A stretch of 64,000 bases of DNA from Corythucha ciliata (lineage: Eukaryota > Arthropoda > Insecta > Hemiptera > Tingidae), in contig CM075937.1 of assembly GCA_038030265.1 (NCBI GenBank), positions 10,168,001 through 10,232,000 of the forward strand, written 5' to 3'. Numbering within the stretch: position 1 is the first letter of the stretch; every line of letters begins with the position of its first letter. Shown here piece by piece: positions 1 to 10,338 of this stretch. The position numbers and the translations under genes were made by a program. Below the pieces are notes generated by a model. The model was not told the DNA's origin. It saw nothing but the letters and a program-made list of their open reading frames with translations, and did not search any database.

Positions 1-578
1 AGTGGGGGGGGGGGCACACCGTCTCATATAGACAAAGCCACAACCGTTACATCGGAGGCAATCAACTTTTAATCAACCTCAAAAACAGTAGGCGGTCTGT
101 GTGGCTGATGCCGTTGGCATCAGCGATGCTGGTGATCGTTTGCAACAAGATAAATACTTTGGCGCTATTGAAAAGCGGGTTTTAAACGGCGCAGCGGTTG
201 GATTATAACTCGCGCGCGCAATTAAAATAGTTTGGATTAAAGCGCCGGGCGGAAAATAACGGGCCGCCTCCGGTGTGCGGGGGGAAATGAACTTGGAAAG
301 GAAGCCTATGCGTGTATAGTGTATAGGATAGACAGGAGGATTTATGGTACAGGTGTGGTTTGGTGGTGGGGGGGGGAGAGCTTTGTCGTGATCCCCGAAG
401 GATTTTGAGGAAAAAGGATAAGACCCCCTGCTTTTCAAGGTTTTTCACAGTTCCATTAGAAGGTTTGAGAAAATGGGAACGATGTGAATATTTATTTTCC
501 TCTCAGCATAAGGAGCATGGTATTTTTTGTACAGACCTAACGTTCTTACTTGAAATTCACAATCTCACAGTACTAGGC
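1..578. other. No gene recognised
   Basis: The stretch has long G runs (near 4-14 and 364-376) and only short antisense open frames with no recognisable domain. It ends where the gypsy LTR fragment begins. I see no element termini in it. Confidence 0.5.
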
Positions 579-692
579 TGCGTTAAATTAAATTGACACA
601 AGATCGGTGGGGGGTTGTTGTTGTTTGGATTTAAAATACAATAAATTAAAATGTCGTTAAACGTCTCCGGCATTTCTTTGACAATAAAACAT
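579..692 (+). repeat. 5' LTR remnant of gypsy copy 1
   Basis: This block is repeated in direct orientation at 14188-14304. Both copies share ATTGACACA, a G run, a GTTGTTGTT stretch, and a segment ending in CTCCGGCATTTCTTTG followed by AATAAAACAT. The downstream copy follows the end of a gypsy pol frame and a purine-rich tract, so the pair is read as the LTRs of one element. Here the LTR is cut off and runs straight into reverse-transcriptase sequence, so the rest of the LTR, gag and protease are missing. Confidence 0.6.
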
Positions 693-2250
693 GGTGCCAG
701 GTGTGGGGTCAATGTGATGAATTACTCTTATTCAATTAAATTGAAAGAGGGCTGCAAACCCTATGCTATTAGTGATCCTCGTAGGCTCCCAATCCAGCTC
801 AGGAGCCAAACGAAAAAAGAGCCTAAAAGAATGGAAGAAAATGGGATTATTGCTCCAATCAAAGTACCTACTGACTGGGTAGCTGGAATGGTCGTGCTTA
901 CAAAACCAGGTGGTGACGATGTCCGAATGTGTGTTGATTATTCGTACTTAAATCAAGCAATAAAAAGAGAGCGCGTGATTATCTCCCTGAAGTAAATGAA
1001 AAATTCGAAGACCTTTTGATTGGAGCACCTTTTGTGTTGCGCACTGACAACAAACCTCTGGTGACCTTGTTTGGGAAAATAACCTCTAGCGGATTTGAGT
1101 GCCAGAATCCAACGCATGAGAATTCCCGATACTCTTTCTCGAGCCCCTCGAAATCTTGAAAATGAAAGCAATGATGATGTACTGAACGATGCAGACATTG
1201 ACATTTTCGTTGACCAAGTTTTTAATGCCAATGTTAGGGATGTCAGAATGGCTCAGTTTTTGAAAGGCCAAGAAAGTGACCCAATTTTAGGAATGATAAC
1301 AACGTATATCAAGAATGGCTGGCCAAAGACTCCTGATTTTCGAACTATTCCCTATTCAAAGTTCAAAAACTGACCGAAATAATTGACGTGTAATGAAGTT
1401 TGTTACGAAAAATAGTCTTGGACCTACTTCCGGTGGCGCTATAATACGTATTGTGCGTGACGATATGACAGCCTGGTGTGGAAGGATTTTTCACGATGTT
1501 TCTTCTTTTATTTCCTTGTGATTTATCTGAAGAGGGCGGCATACCACGCCGTTGAAACGTTGTATTAATAATAAAGTTTACATTTGCCCATAATTGGTCG
1601 TAATTTTTTTTTTCAAGCATTTAAAGGGTTTACTGATGTTCATTGCAGTCCAAAACATTCGCAGGCTAATGGTTTCGTCGAGGCGATTGTCCACATTGCC
1701 AAAAACATGGTTCTGAAATCAACCGATTTACAAATCGCTTTACTGGCGTATCGCTCCTCGCCACAAATTCAGCAATTGTCGCCATCAGAGTTGCTTATGG
1801 GACGCCGTATGAGAGGAACGCTACCAGTAGACCCAGAATTGCTTGAACCAAAATGGCCTGATCTCGATTTGTTTCGAAGAAATTTCAACAAACATGTCAT
1901 CAAAACTAAAACTTGGTTCGATCAAAGGCATTCTATTCGGGAACTGAGGGAGTTAATAACGGGAGAGAAAGTTTTCATCAAAGACAAAAATAAATTCGGT
2001 ACAGTGTCTTCCAAATCAAAGGACTCAGTTCTACCGAATCTGGGACGATTGAAAGAAATAGAGTCGCTTTGATACCCTCGAAAAATAAGCCCCGGTTGAA
2101 TTTCCCGTATTATAATAGCATCGAAAAGTCCAAAAATTGCGAATGGAGTGAAATTTCTAGACCCTTACAAGATGATGAGGATTTCCTTTGGAGACAAAGT
2201 TACGACGAAACTCATGGGACAGCACAAAGAAGAGAGAAAGAAAGAAGAAA
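693..2250 (+). pseudogene. Ty3/gypsy pol remnant, copy 1
   Basis: These are broken pieces of a gypsy polyprotein, which copies element RNA into DNA and integrates it. Positions 705-995 carry the RT start, with PTDWVAGMVVLTKPGG and VRMCVDYSYLN. Positions 1000-1095 jump to RNase H (LRTDNKPLVTLFGK), so the RT core is deleted. Positions 1095-1373 carry the RNase H end (PDTLSRAP) and integrase N-terminus. About 240 bp of unrelated sequence (1375-1618) intervene. Positions 1619-2072 carry the second half of the integrase core (HCSPKHSQANGFVEA, SPSELLMGRRMRG). The C-terminal tail continues in shifted frames to about 2250, where a LINE is inserted. It resumes at 5722-5826 and 14030-14155. Confidence 0.8.
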
Positions 2251-2253
2251 GGA

Positions 2254-5200
2254 ATAATAATAATAATAAAATGATTTATTGTAGAGACCCAAACGGGCAT
2301 TACAACTTCAAGTGGCAACATTTAAAGTCACAGAGACAGAGTCTTCCAAGAGCATAGAGCGTCCTTCACCTCATTCACGGAGTAGCATGCCTTTGCAAGT
2401 AACAGCCCTTTAAGCTTCCTGTTGAATGCTTTCGGAGGCTGCTGCGCTACTGATCCAGGCAGCATGTTATAGAGATCAATCCCAAGTTGGTGAAAACTCT
2501 TATTAGTGAGTCTCAAACGGGTCCTATTTTTTATAAGCTTGTTGGCGTTCCGCGTGGAATGGACATGGACATCCGAGTGTGACTTGAACAGTTGTGAGTT
2601 AGACTTCACGTAATTCAAAACTTGGAGGGCAAAAGCAGAAGTGAGGGTCACTATCAGGGAGCGCAAATTGCACCGAGACGTCGTCTGCATATATGTAGCA
2701 ATTCTGGAGTTGCGCAAATCGAGGCAGGCTAGCCGGTAAGTCATTGTTGAAAACGGCACACAAGTCCGGCCCCAAGTGGGAGCCCTGCGGAACACCGTGT
2801 AGGACCGGACGAACAGACGATACCTCGGATCCAGTGGAGACTGTCTGGTGGCGATCCGACAAATATGATTTTATTAGGCGAAGACAGCCATCCATGAAAC
2901 CGTAGCCCTCCTGCAACCGGCAAAGAATGTCATGAGGTATGACGTCGAACGCTCTTGTCATGTCAAACGACATGACGAGGGAGCGCCCACATGCTTCGAG
3001 CCTCTGGAGGCAGTCATTAACGAGCTGAATACCAGCCGTGACTGTTCCCCTACCAGCCCGGAAGCCATGCTGGCAGTCGAAAATAAATGTTGTTGGCCTC
3101 AAGGAACATGGCAATATCCCTTCGCAGGAATGACTCAAACACCCTCCCAAGTATGGCAATATTGATATCGGCCGATAGTTCGCTGGTAGGCTGGCATCCC
3201 CTTTCTTATAAATTGGGCGGACTTTTGAGTATTTGAAATACAGTGGAAAAATGCCAGCAGAAATACATTCGTTGAAAACGTGAGACAAAGGCTCACATAT
3301 CAGATCAGCTACTGCTCTCAAAACAATGCTGTTCATGCCGAATATGTCCTCGCAACGAGATGGCTTCAAAGAGCGAAGCGCTTTGTACACATCCTCCACA
3401 GTGACTCTACTGAACTTGAATGGCTGAGGATCTGTTTTACCCAAGCGAAAAAAGCCCCTCCAGTCTGCCCTCGGGATATCCTTGCTATCCCCGCTGCACA
3501 GTTTCTCCACTGTGTCAAGGAAAGACGCATTGAATTCCTCTGCGGTTATACCGTGGTAATCGGCATTTTCATGTCGGCTCTGGCCGGCCTCCTCTCTTAT
3601 CAATCTCCAAAGTGTTCGAGCCTGCCTCCCTTCCGTGAGGACCCGATCACTGAAATAGCCCACTTTGCTTCTCTCACTAGACTTCTGTAGAGACTTTTCG
3701 TTTTCTTATAAGCATCTTTTGCTGTGCTGTCCCATGACGAAAGCTCGAAGAGACGAATGCATTTAGTCTTCAATGCTAGAAGTTCGAGAGTGTACCAGGG
3801 ATTCTTCTTTTTCACCGGAGTGATTCTTTTTTTCCGAATAACCGGAAAACATTCCTCCAAGCTACAAGCCAACAAGCGGACAATGAAGATTGCTTGCTCA
3901 TCTGGGTCATTGAGTGCATACATGACCAACCGGCCAAACTCCGAAACGTTCAAGTCACTAAGGGACCGAAAACTGAGCGAGATAGGTAGTGCTGCGTCTC
4001 TCAGCGCAAGATTGAACGAGAAAATTATCCCAAGATGGTCCGAATGAAGAAAAGGACAGATTTGGGAGAAACAGGAACTACTAGGAAGAGATGAAGCGAC
4101 ATTGTCAATACAAGTACCCGAGGCCGGTCTCGTCACATCGAGAAGGTCAAGCATGTCAGACAAAATTGTAGAGGGGTCAAGCAGGTTTATGTTGAATTCG
4201 GCCACCAGAACTACATGGCAGTTGGACTTCGTGACCTCCGTTAGTAGCACGTCCAAACGCTTGAAAAATGTTGCTACAGCCTCGCTGCAAGGATTAGGAG
4301 GGCGGTACAAGCAGACAACTATAATACGCACATCTGCCAAAAAAACAGAAGCAACCTCGAATTCCCTCTCAACACACATTTTCTCAACGGACGGGAGCGG
4401 TATGGACTTTATCGTATCCCTCACGTACATTATACAACCGCCTCCTCTGCTGTTACTCCTACTGTAAAAACTGACGGTTTTGAAGCCAATTAGATTGTAG
4501 CAAGATACCTCATCGGGCTTGAGCCACGTCTCAGTGAAACAGAGTATGTCTAGGTCTAAATAACCATTAAGCACTGATATGCCCGTGAATTTATGCCGAA
4601 TGCACTGAATGTTTTGATATAAAAGTTTGTATTTAAAGGATGGCGGAACACACTGTAGTCATGTGGCATGCTTGACGGAAGGGGTATTTGAAGACAACAC
4701 AGCATCCAGAGGTTGCTTTGTCGTATTAGGAGGAGAGGTGATGTACCGAGCCACCGCCAGGATGCAGCCGGAGGGCAAAATAATTATCTGGATTGGCTAC
4801 GTCCTCGTAACAGTTTTCGTCCACCACCACACGAAAAGAGGCATAGGCTTTATTCCGAGTCACAAGCTTATAGACGTCAAGCTTCAAGGGCGAAATGACT
4901 TCAGACACGTCCTCAACCGAGGTTTCATGATGTAAACGAGAAATAAATAAGCCTTTTCTACGAGGGGCCACCGTCAATTTTGAAGTGGTACACCGGCCGG
5001 CGGTAACCAACCCGGCTTTCCTCCGAGTGTTGCGGGTTGCCTCTATGGAACGTACGTGGCTAACCAAATTTGACCGTGTATACGTGCCGGTAACACCGCA
5101 TGTGCCGTTCGGTACATTGTCATCAGAGAGAGCAGGCATGCGTTTCCTCATTCCCTGTTTTCGAATCACTTTCACCCAGTCGGTTTCGTCAGTTGATTGG

Positions 5201-5721
5201 CTTGATTGATGAGGAGGTGAAGGGGGTGTTATCGTGTTTACATGCCCGGAAACAGCGGACTCTTTCTGAGAACTATTCGAGCCCCGTTGTTGAGTTACAT
5301 ATTTTGAGGACCATGATGAGTCATTTAATGCATTGCCATTCGGTTTCGGGCAGATATTATGACCGATTTCACCACCCACTCCGGAATCAGTGCAGGGGGC
5401 TTCACAATCCTCGACTTTGCCCCCGGACAGTTTAAGATTGAGCTCATTCAATGATAGCCGGATAGCGCTATTTTCCGCCTCAAAGCTTCAAGCTTCGCAA
5501 GTAGTCTAATATTTACTTCGCCCATTACCTTAAGCTGAGATGCAACAACATCATATAGCCGCAAAGTCCAAGGCAGCCTGCTCGCCATCAGTAACCGTTG
5601 CAAGTCGGGCAGAGCACTTTTCACAGAACCATTTCATCTTGTCCGATAACCGCGACACGTCAAGAAAATCGCTTTCAGAAAAGCCAGCACAGTTTAAGTG
5701 AAAATGTAAGAAAGAGAAGAG
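2254..5721 (-). mobile_element. CR1-like LINE inserted in gypsy copy 1
   Basis: This is a non-LTR retrotransposon read on the minus strand. Its 3' end is an (AAT)n tail at 2252-2270. ORF2 (EN-RT) lies at 2328-4574 and ORF1 at 4726-5781. The A/G-rich flanks match (GAAAGAAAGAAGAAAGG near 2237-2253, GAAGAAAGAAGAGAGG near 5722-5737), consistent with a target-site duplication, and gypsy sequence resumes on the far side. The 5' end cuts into the ORF1 zinc finger, so the copy is 5'-truncated. Clade is judged from the RT motifs and the PHD-type ORF1 and is not certain. Confidence 0.75.
2328..4574 (-). pseudogene. LINE ORF2: endonuclease-reverse transcriptase (frameshifted)
   Basis: ORF2 nicks the target and copies the LINE RNA at the nick. 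Reading from 4574, an apurinic-type endonuclease is visible (DILCFTETWLKPD, then GGGCIMYVRD). The RT follows from 3663, with NYRPISILP, QHGFRAGRGT, LVMSFDMTRAFD, HGVPQGSHLGP near 2785 and the catalytic YADD near 2690. The C-terminal part ends with a stop near 2328. Reading frames change near 3600-3660 and near 2600-2790, so it cannot make the enzyme. The catalytic motifs are still legible, which suggests moderate age. Confidence 0.85.
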
Positions 5722-5781
5722 GAAGAAAGAAGAGAGGAACAAAGAAGAGAAGAACAAAGCAGAGAGGATCAACGAAAGCAA
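4726..5781 (-). pseudogene. LINE ORF1: PHD-type finger and RRM-like C-terminus
   Basis: ORF1 proteins of CR1-group LINEs bind the element RNA. The 5' piece (5551-5700 in the minus frame) has half of a PHD-type finger (NCAGFSESDFLD, then MKWFCEKCSARL). The second piece (4726-5451) is rich in Ser and Thr and ends in a folded C-terminal part (FISRLHHETSVEDVSEV, later ENCYEDVANPDN) typical of the RRM-like segment of such ORF1s. The two pieces are out of frame, and the Zn ligands upstream of HLNC were lost with the 5' truncation. The pyrimidine-rich codons beyond 5700 belong to the target DNA. Confidence 0.65.
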
Positions 5782-5826
5782 CCTGAGATCAGTAGAAAAA
5801 TGAAGGAAGAGAGGCGTGACGAGCAG
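5722..5826 (+). pseudogene. Gypsy copy 1 pol tail, middle fragment
   Basis: This purine-rich coding sequence lies between the 5' end of the CR1-like LINE and the left TSD of the hAT-like element. It continues in sense at 14030 after the hAT-like element is skipped. The last seven bases (CGAGCAG, 5820-5826) are the left target-site duplication. Confidence 0.55.
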
Positions 5827-6375
5827 TAGTGATGCACGAGACCGAGACGAGACTCTCAGCGACTCATGAAAAGTCGGTCTCGGTCTCGAAAGTCTCGGTC
5901 ACGTCTCGAAAAGTTAAAGGCGCGAATTCAAAGTATGTGTGATATTAGTGACGAGTGATCCTATTCTCGCCTCAATGATTACATATGACGACGATAGATG
6001 AATTTATACTTTGCTTTCCTTCCTTGGTGGCTCGTGGCACGAAGGGAGATAAGTGATACACTACTGATTAATGACCAAAGAGCTTTGTAATTGCCCCAAA
6101 ATAGAATCGTGCCTTTAAAACAATCGTCACACTGAGAACGTGAAAGGGAAACAGTTGGGAATTCAACGAGTTCAACTCAAAATCGCGCACATGCCAACTC
6201 ATTTAGTTCAAGCAAGAGACTTCCCTTCCCAGACACGACGAGGCAGAGGTGCACAACCCCCCCCCTCATACATCAGACCCTTCTTCGACTGGCAATGTTA
6301 GTTAAAAAAAAAAAAAAAAATTGAAAGAGGTGTTGAGTTTGATGATAGTGGCCCAGGGAAGTTTCCAACGCAAAA

Positions 6376-6538
6376 TTAGGGTTCCCTTGCACTAAGCAGC
6401 CTGGCCGCGGCAGCCAGTTGGCTGCTGTGCAGTTGGGCTTGTCCTAGTGGCTGCCCCAGCCTGGAAATCTTTGCTGCTTAGTGCGCGGGCAACCGTAGGT
6501 TGCATTGTATTTCACCGCCTCCCCCCCGGGAACCCTAA
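6376..6538. repeat. Palindromic small element inside the hAT-like sequence
   Basis: Inverted ends TTAGGGTTCCC (6376-6386) and GGGAACCCTAA (6528-6538) enclose a second inverted pair, GCACTAAGCAGC (6389-6400) and GCTGCTTAGTGC (6473-6484). It is present in the second hAT-like copy (about 52870-53028), so it predates the split of the copies. It may be a nested MITE or an original part of the element. Confidence 0.5.
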
Positions 6539-6930
6539 CCCATTTTTTTATTACGATACCTAGGCATGAAGGAGCTTTTAACGAACGAGGCACGATGTTT
6601 GTGACACGAGACGAAGTCGAGTGCCATCATCGGTAGAGTTTGTAGTGCGATTATACGCCTCAGGATCGTACGCTTTTTTTTACCTTCGATCGTTAAAAGC
6701 CTTTTATAGCCAATTAGGTTCATAATTATTTAATTTAAGTGTTCCGTAAAGTCTCCCATTTGCCACACAACTTCATTCCAGAGAAATAAAAAAGAAGAAA
6801 CAAAAGAAGCGCGTAAGATGAAAGCGGGCTTCCCTGCCTCAATTCTTCTACCAATTCACCAACATAATCAACTGACTTCGACCTTTTTGGGTTATAATTT
6901 TTACGGTTCCACTCATCCTTCACCCATCAT

Positions 6931-7041
6931 TCATCGTGCTTAAAGACCTACTTTACACACGCCGTGTGGTAAAGAGTTGACTCACTTACCGTGAACTCTT
7001 TACCGCACGGCGTGTGTAAAGTAGGTCTTTACGCACGATGA
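6931..7041. repeat. Long hairpin, arms about 50 bp
   Basis: The left arm (from TCATCGTGCTTAAAGACC) and right arm (to GGTCTTTACGCACGATGA) pair almost perfectly around a loop of about a dozen bases. The same hairpin is found in copy 2 at about 53392-53492. It is probably a foldback MITE fixed in the family; transcribed, it would give a strong double-stranded RNA. Confidence 0.75.
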
Positions 7042-7658
7042 ACGTCTGCTCAAACACTTCTTCAAGAATGATCTTAGGAATAATGGATTATACGCCTAGG
7101 CAAGAAAGCGATTTTTTCGAGGGCGAAAGAAAAAATTGGACGGGCGGGGCGTAGCCCCCGCCCCCCCAAATCCCCAAAATCACTTTTTTGACGCGGTGTG
7201 TACAGTATTTTTTTTATTAAAACATGGGCTGATTTTTTGGGTCACGGCGATAAAGTGAAAGTTTTATCCCCTAGGCTCTAAAATAATCAGTTGTTTTTAA
7301 AAAAATTGTATCTTACATATAACGAGGCACGCAAGTGCCATTTTACTTGCGACTACGTTGTTTGGCTGGCGAGGCAAAGCCGAGTCGGCTAAATGAATAC
7401 GAGCAAGTGAATTGAGGTATGCACGATATTTTTCGCGAGACAAGTGAAATAATAGTATATTTCACAACAAGTGAGGGAAGTGGAGTTTTACCTGCGAGTT
7501 GGGTTTGGCTCACGAGGCGGGGCCGAGTGAACTAAAAACAACTAGCAGAGTGAAAGCTTCTTCCTCACGAGTTGTGGATATTATTTTTCGCACGACCAAC
7601 AGGTTTAATTGTCTTTCCTGCAAGTGTTCGGAATCAAGGGTACGCTAATTGAATACAG

Positions 7659-7912
7659 GGGGGTGATTCTGTAACTTGCAAAATTTACGTGTCGTAAAAT
7701 GGAAGAAGGGCGAGGGGAGGTACCTCGTTGCCATGGTTTTTACGATACCTAATTAATTAAACTGTGGAATTTTCACGCTAGAATGTGTGGTCTCGAAGAA
7801 AAAGTAATAAATTCTTGACAAATGCGTGGAAAAACCAAGGCAACGGGGTACATCCTCTCCCCCTCCTTCCCAGTTACGACACGTAAATTTTGCGAATTAC
7901 AGAATCACCCCC
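7659..7912. mobile_element. 254-bp MITE with CAG target duplication
   Basis: Near-perfect inverted arms start with GGGGGTGATTCTGTAA on the left and its complement on the right, and continue inward for more than 60 bp (both contain AAATTTACGTGTCGTAA). It is flanked by CAG (7656-7658 and 7913-7915). The other hAT-like copy has a single CAG here (54109-54111), so this is a proved insertion. A 3-bp TSD and G-rich ends fit PIF/Harbinger or a CACTA relative. There is no coding capacity. Confidence 0.85.
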
Positions 7913-9152
7913 CAGAACTTTTTTTCACTTTCCTTCACTAGTGAGTGAAAGCCTTCCTGTTTCCTTCGCTTGCGAGGGAAAATGTGAAATTCCTGGCATT
8001 CTGCCTTAATTTGCTTCACTAATTTTTTTTTTTTTTTTTTTCGTGATATTTTATTGCAACTGAACAAATTTAGCAAAATCTTAGTTCATCTAGCAATATC
8101 AAATCTCATAACTTAGTTCTATTAGGATAGTCATTCAACAAGTCACATCCTTTGTTTGTATTATAATTAATTTAGTGCACCAGGTTCACACGCACTACAA
8201 ACGTCAACACAACAGTACGAGGTCCGACGGTTTATTTCTCTTGAGTCTCCGGAGTTCGTTCTTATTATTCAGGACATTCGACATCTCTGGGTTTTTATGT
8301 TTGAGGAGGCGTCTTTGATGCTTCCGAGCGAATTTGGCAATGGTTTCGCCAACAGTTTCCATTTTCAGGTCGCGATGAATGTCATCGTTCCGCATGTACC
8401 ATGGCGCGTTCACAATGCTGCGCAGCACCTTGTTTTGATAGGTTTGGATTATTTTAGCATTTGTTTTCCTAGTGCAGTCCCAAAGCTGTATTCCATACGT
8501 CCAAATAGGCCGCAGAATTTGTTTATATATGAGAATTTTGTTGTGTAGAGTTAATTGGGACTTCCTTCTCATTAGCCAATAAATACTCCTGAACTTGATG
8601 TTGAGCTCCTCTTTCTTCTTTTGTAGGTGCTTCTTCCAATTCAGCTTGGAGTCAAGTGTCATACCTAAATATTTTACTGACTCAACATACGGAACCTTAC
8701 TCGAATTAATATTGACGCCCAGGGTGGCAATTTTGCGGTTGGTGAAATTCACATGAGCTGATTTGTTTTCATTTAGCTTCACTCTCCATGTTTTAGTCCA
8801 CTTGACAATCTTGCCAACAGTTGTTTGCAGTTTCCTTGTAGCTTGCACAACGTTTTCTCCAACAGCCAAGATGGCTGTATCATCGGCGAATGTGGCAATA
8901 GTGACATCGTCACTTAAAGGTAGATCCCTTGTGTACAATAAGTAGAGGACTGGTCCGAGAGCGCTACCTTGAGGTACTCCCGCTGATATGGCCTTTAGGT
9001 CCGAGTATTTGTCGTCTTGCTTCACCCTAAAGTGTCTATTGGCCAGGTACGACTTTAGCAGCAAATAATATTGTCTAGGGAGGTCCCTGTGTAGCTTGTA
9101 TTCAAGCCCTTCGTGCCACACCTTATCAAAGGCTTGAGCAACATCCAGAAAC

Positions 9153-9672
9153 ATTAATAAATTAATTAGACTGATATTATCCGGACGACGATGGAAGGGC
9201 ATAGCCCAACACGATTCGAATTTCGAGAAAAAATGGCTCCCCGGCGGGATTTGAACCGTGTTGGGCTATGCCCTTCCATCGTCGTCCGGATAATATCAGT
9301 CTAATTAATTTATTAATTAAAATACCGGCGACAGATTTATTCATTATATCCATCTAACAACATCTAGATAAGATAAAATTCGGCGTGGTTTACCGATCAG
9401 GAGAAGCGCCTAGAGTTTCGAGAAACAATGGACCTGGGTGGGGTTCGGCTTAGCTTATCCCTCGGAGTACGACTCCCATAGGCATCTCCGTGGCGCAAAT
9501 GGCAGCGTGCTGGACTGGTAATCCAGAGGTTGCGGGTTCAAATCCCGCCGGGGAGCCATTTTTTCTCGAAATTCGAATCGTGTTGGGCTATGCCCTTCCA
9601 TCGTCGTCCGGATAATATCAGTCTAATTAATTTATAAATTAAAATACGGGCGACAGATTTATTCATTATATC
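9153..9672 (+). mobile_element. Composite tRNA-derived SINE with 11-bp TSD
   Basis: The 520-bp insert is flanked by the direct repeat CATCCAGAAAC (9142-9152 and 9673-9683) inside the Jockey RT frame. It has a full SINE-like unit (tRNA-like head 9484-9556, then a body to 9672), an upstream direct copy of the body (about 9257-9345), and an inverted copy at 9153-9256 that includes the complement of the tRNA 3' end. The body segment TGTTGGGCTATGCCCTTCC occurs at all three places. The family is not one I can name. Confidence 0.75.
9484..9556 (+). tRNA. tRNA-Thr(GGT)-like sequence, SINE head or pseudogene
   Basis: A cloverleaf can be drawn. The acceptor is ATCTCCG/CGGGGAG with six of seven pairs (one G-T), the D stem GCGC/GCGT, the anticodon stem CTGGA/TCCAG with loop CTGGTAA (anticodon GGT, threonine), and the T stem GCGGG/CCCGC with loop TTCAAAT. 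A-box (TGGCGCAAATGGC) and B-box (GGTTCAAATCC) promoters are present. A T6 run at 9559-9564 would terminate Pol III. The mismatched first pair and its place in a repeated SINE unit argue that it is a SINE head rather than a functional tRNA gene. Confidence 0.45.
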
Positions 9673-10338
9673 CATCCAGAAACACGCTAGATGCAATATG
9701 TTTGTTTTCTAACGCTTTTTCGATCACATTTGTTATTCGATGTAATTGGTCGATCGTTGAGTGGTTTCATACAGTTGCTTTTTTGGCTTGTTGGAGTGCT
9801 GTGCCATGCGGCTTTCTGTATCTTTTCAACGAAAATGTCCAGTTCGTCCTCGAGTTGTTGAGGGAATTTCAAGGGAGCTTTAGTTCGATTGACGATTCCA
9901 GTTTTTGCCGAAAGCAGGACCAGCATGTTTTGTTGTTAAACAATCTTGGCGCATCTTCCTTGAGTATCACGTACTCACTTACTGTTAGGATGACTGGTGA
10001 GTGGTCAGATACCAAGTCATTGTTGTCTTCCACATTTACGTAGCCGCTTGAAATACCTCTTGATATGAAAAAAAATCACTCAGATCTGGCTTTTTATTGG
10101 TGTCCGTTGGCCAGTACGTGGGCCTACTAGTAGAGTGAAAATCACACTTGATTTGACTTGCTGCTTTGTACAGTTCCTTCCCCTTAGCCGTAGTAATGCG
10201 TGAACTCAATTTTGAGTTCTTCGTAGTGCTTAATACTTTCTTTAATTATGATGGCCGATCCCCCTCTCGATTTATTACTTGGATGTATCGCATGGTTAGC
10301 ATTTGAAACCCTTTATTTTTGCATATGAAGCTTTGGTG

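Noticed and set aside
2932..3690. Plus-strand open frames across the CR1-like LINE
   Set aside because: They are antisense shadows of the RT and endonuclease coding strand.
6376..6538. A separately proved MITE insertion inside the hAT-like element
   Set aside because: Both hAT-like copies contain it, so no empty site exists in the window; kept only as a palindromic repeat.
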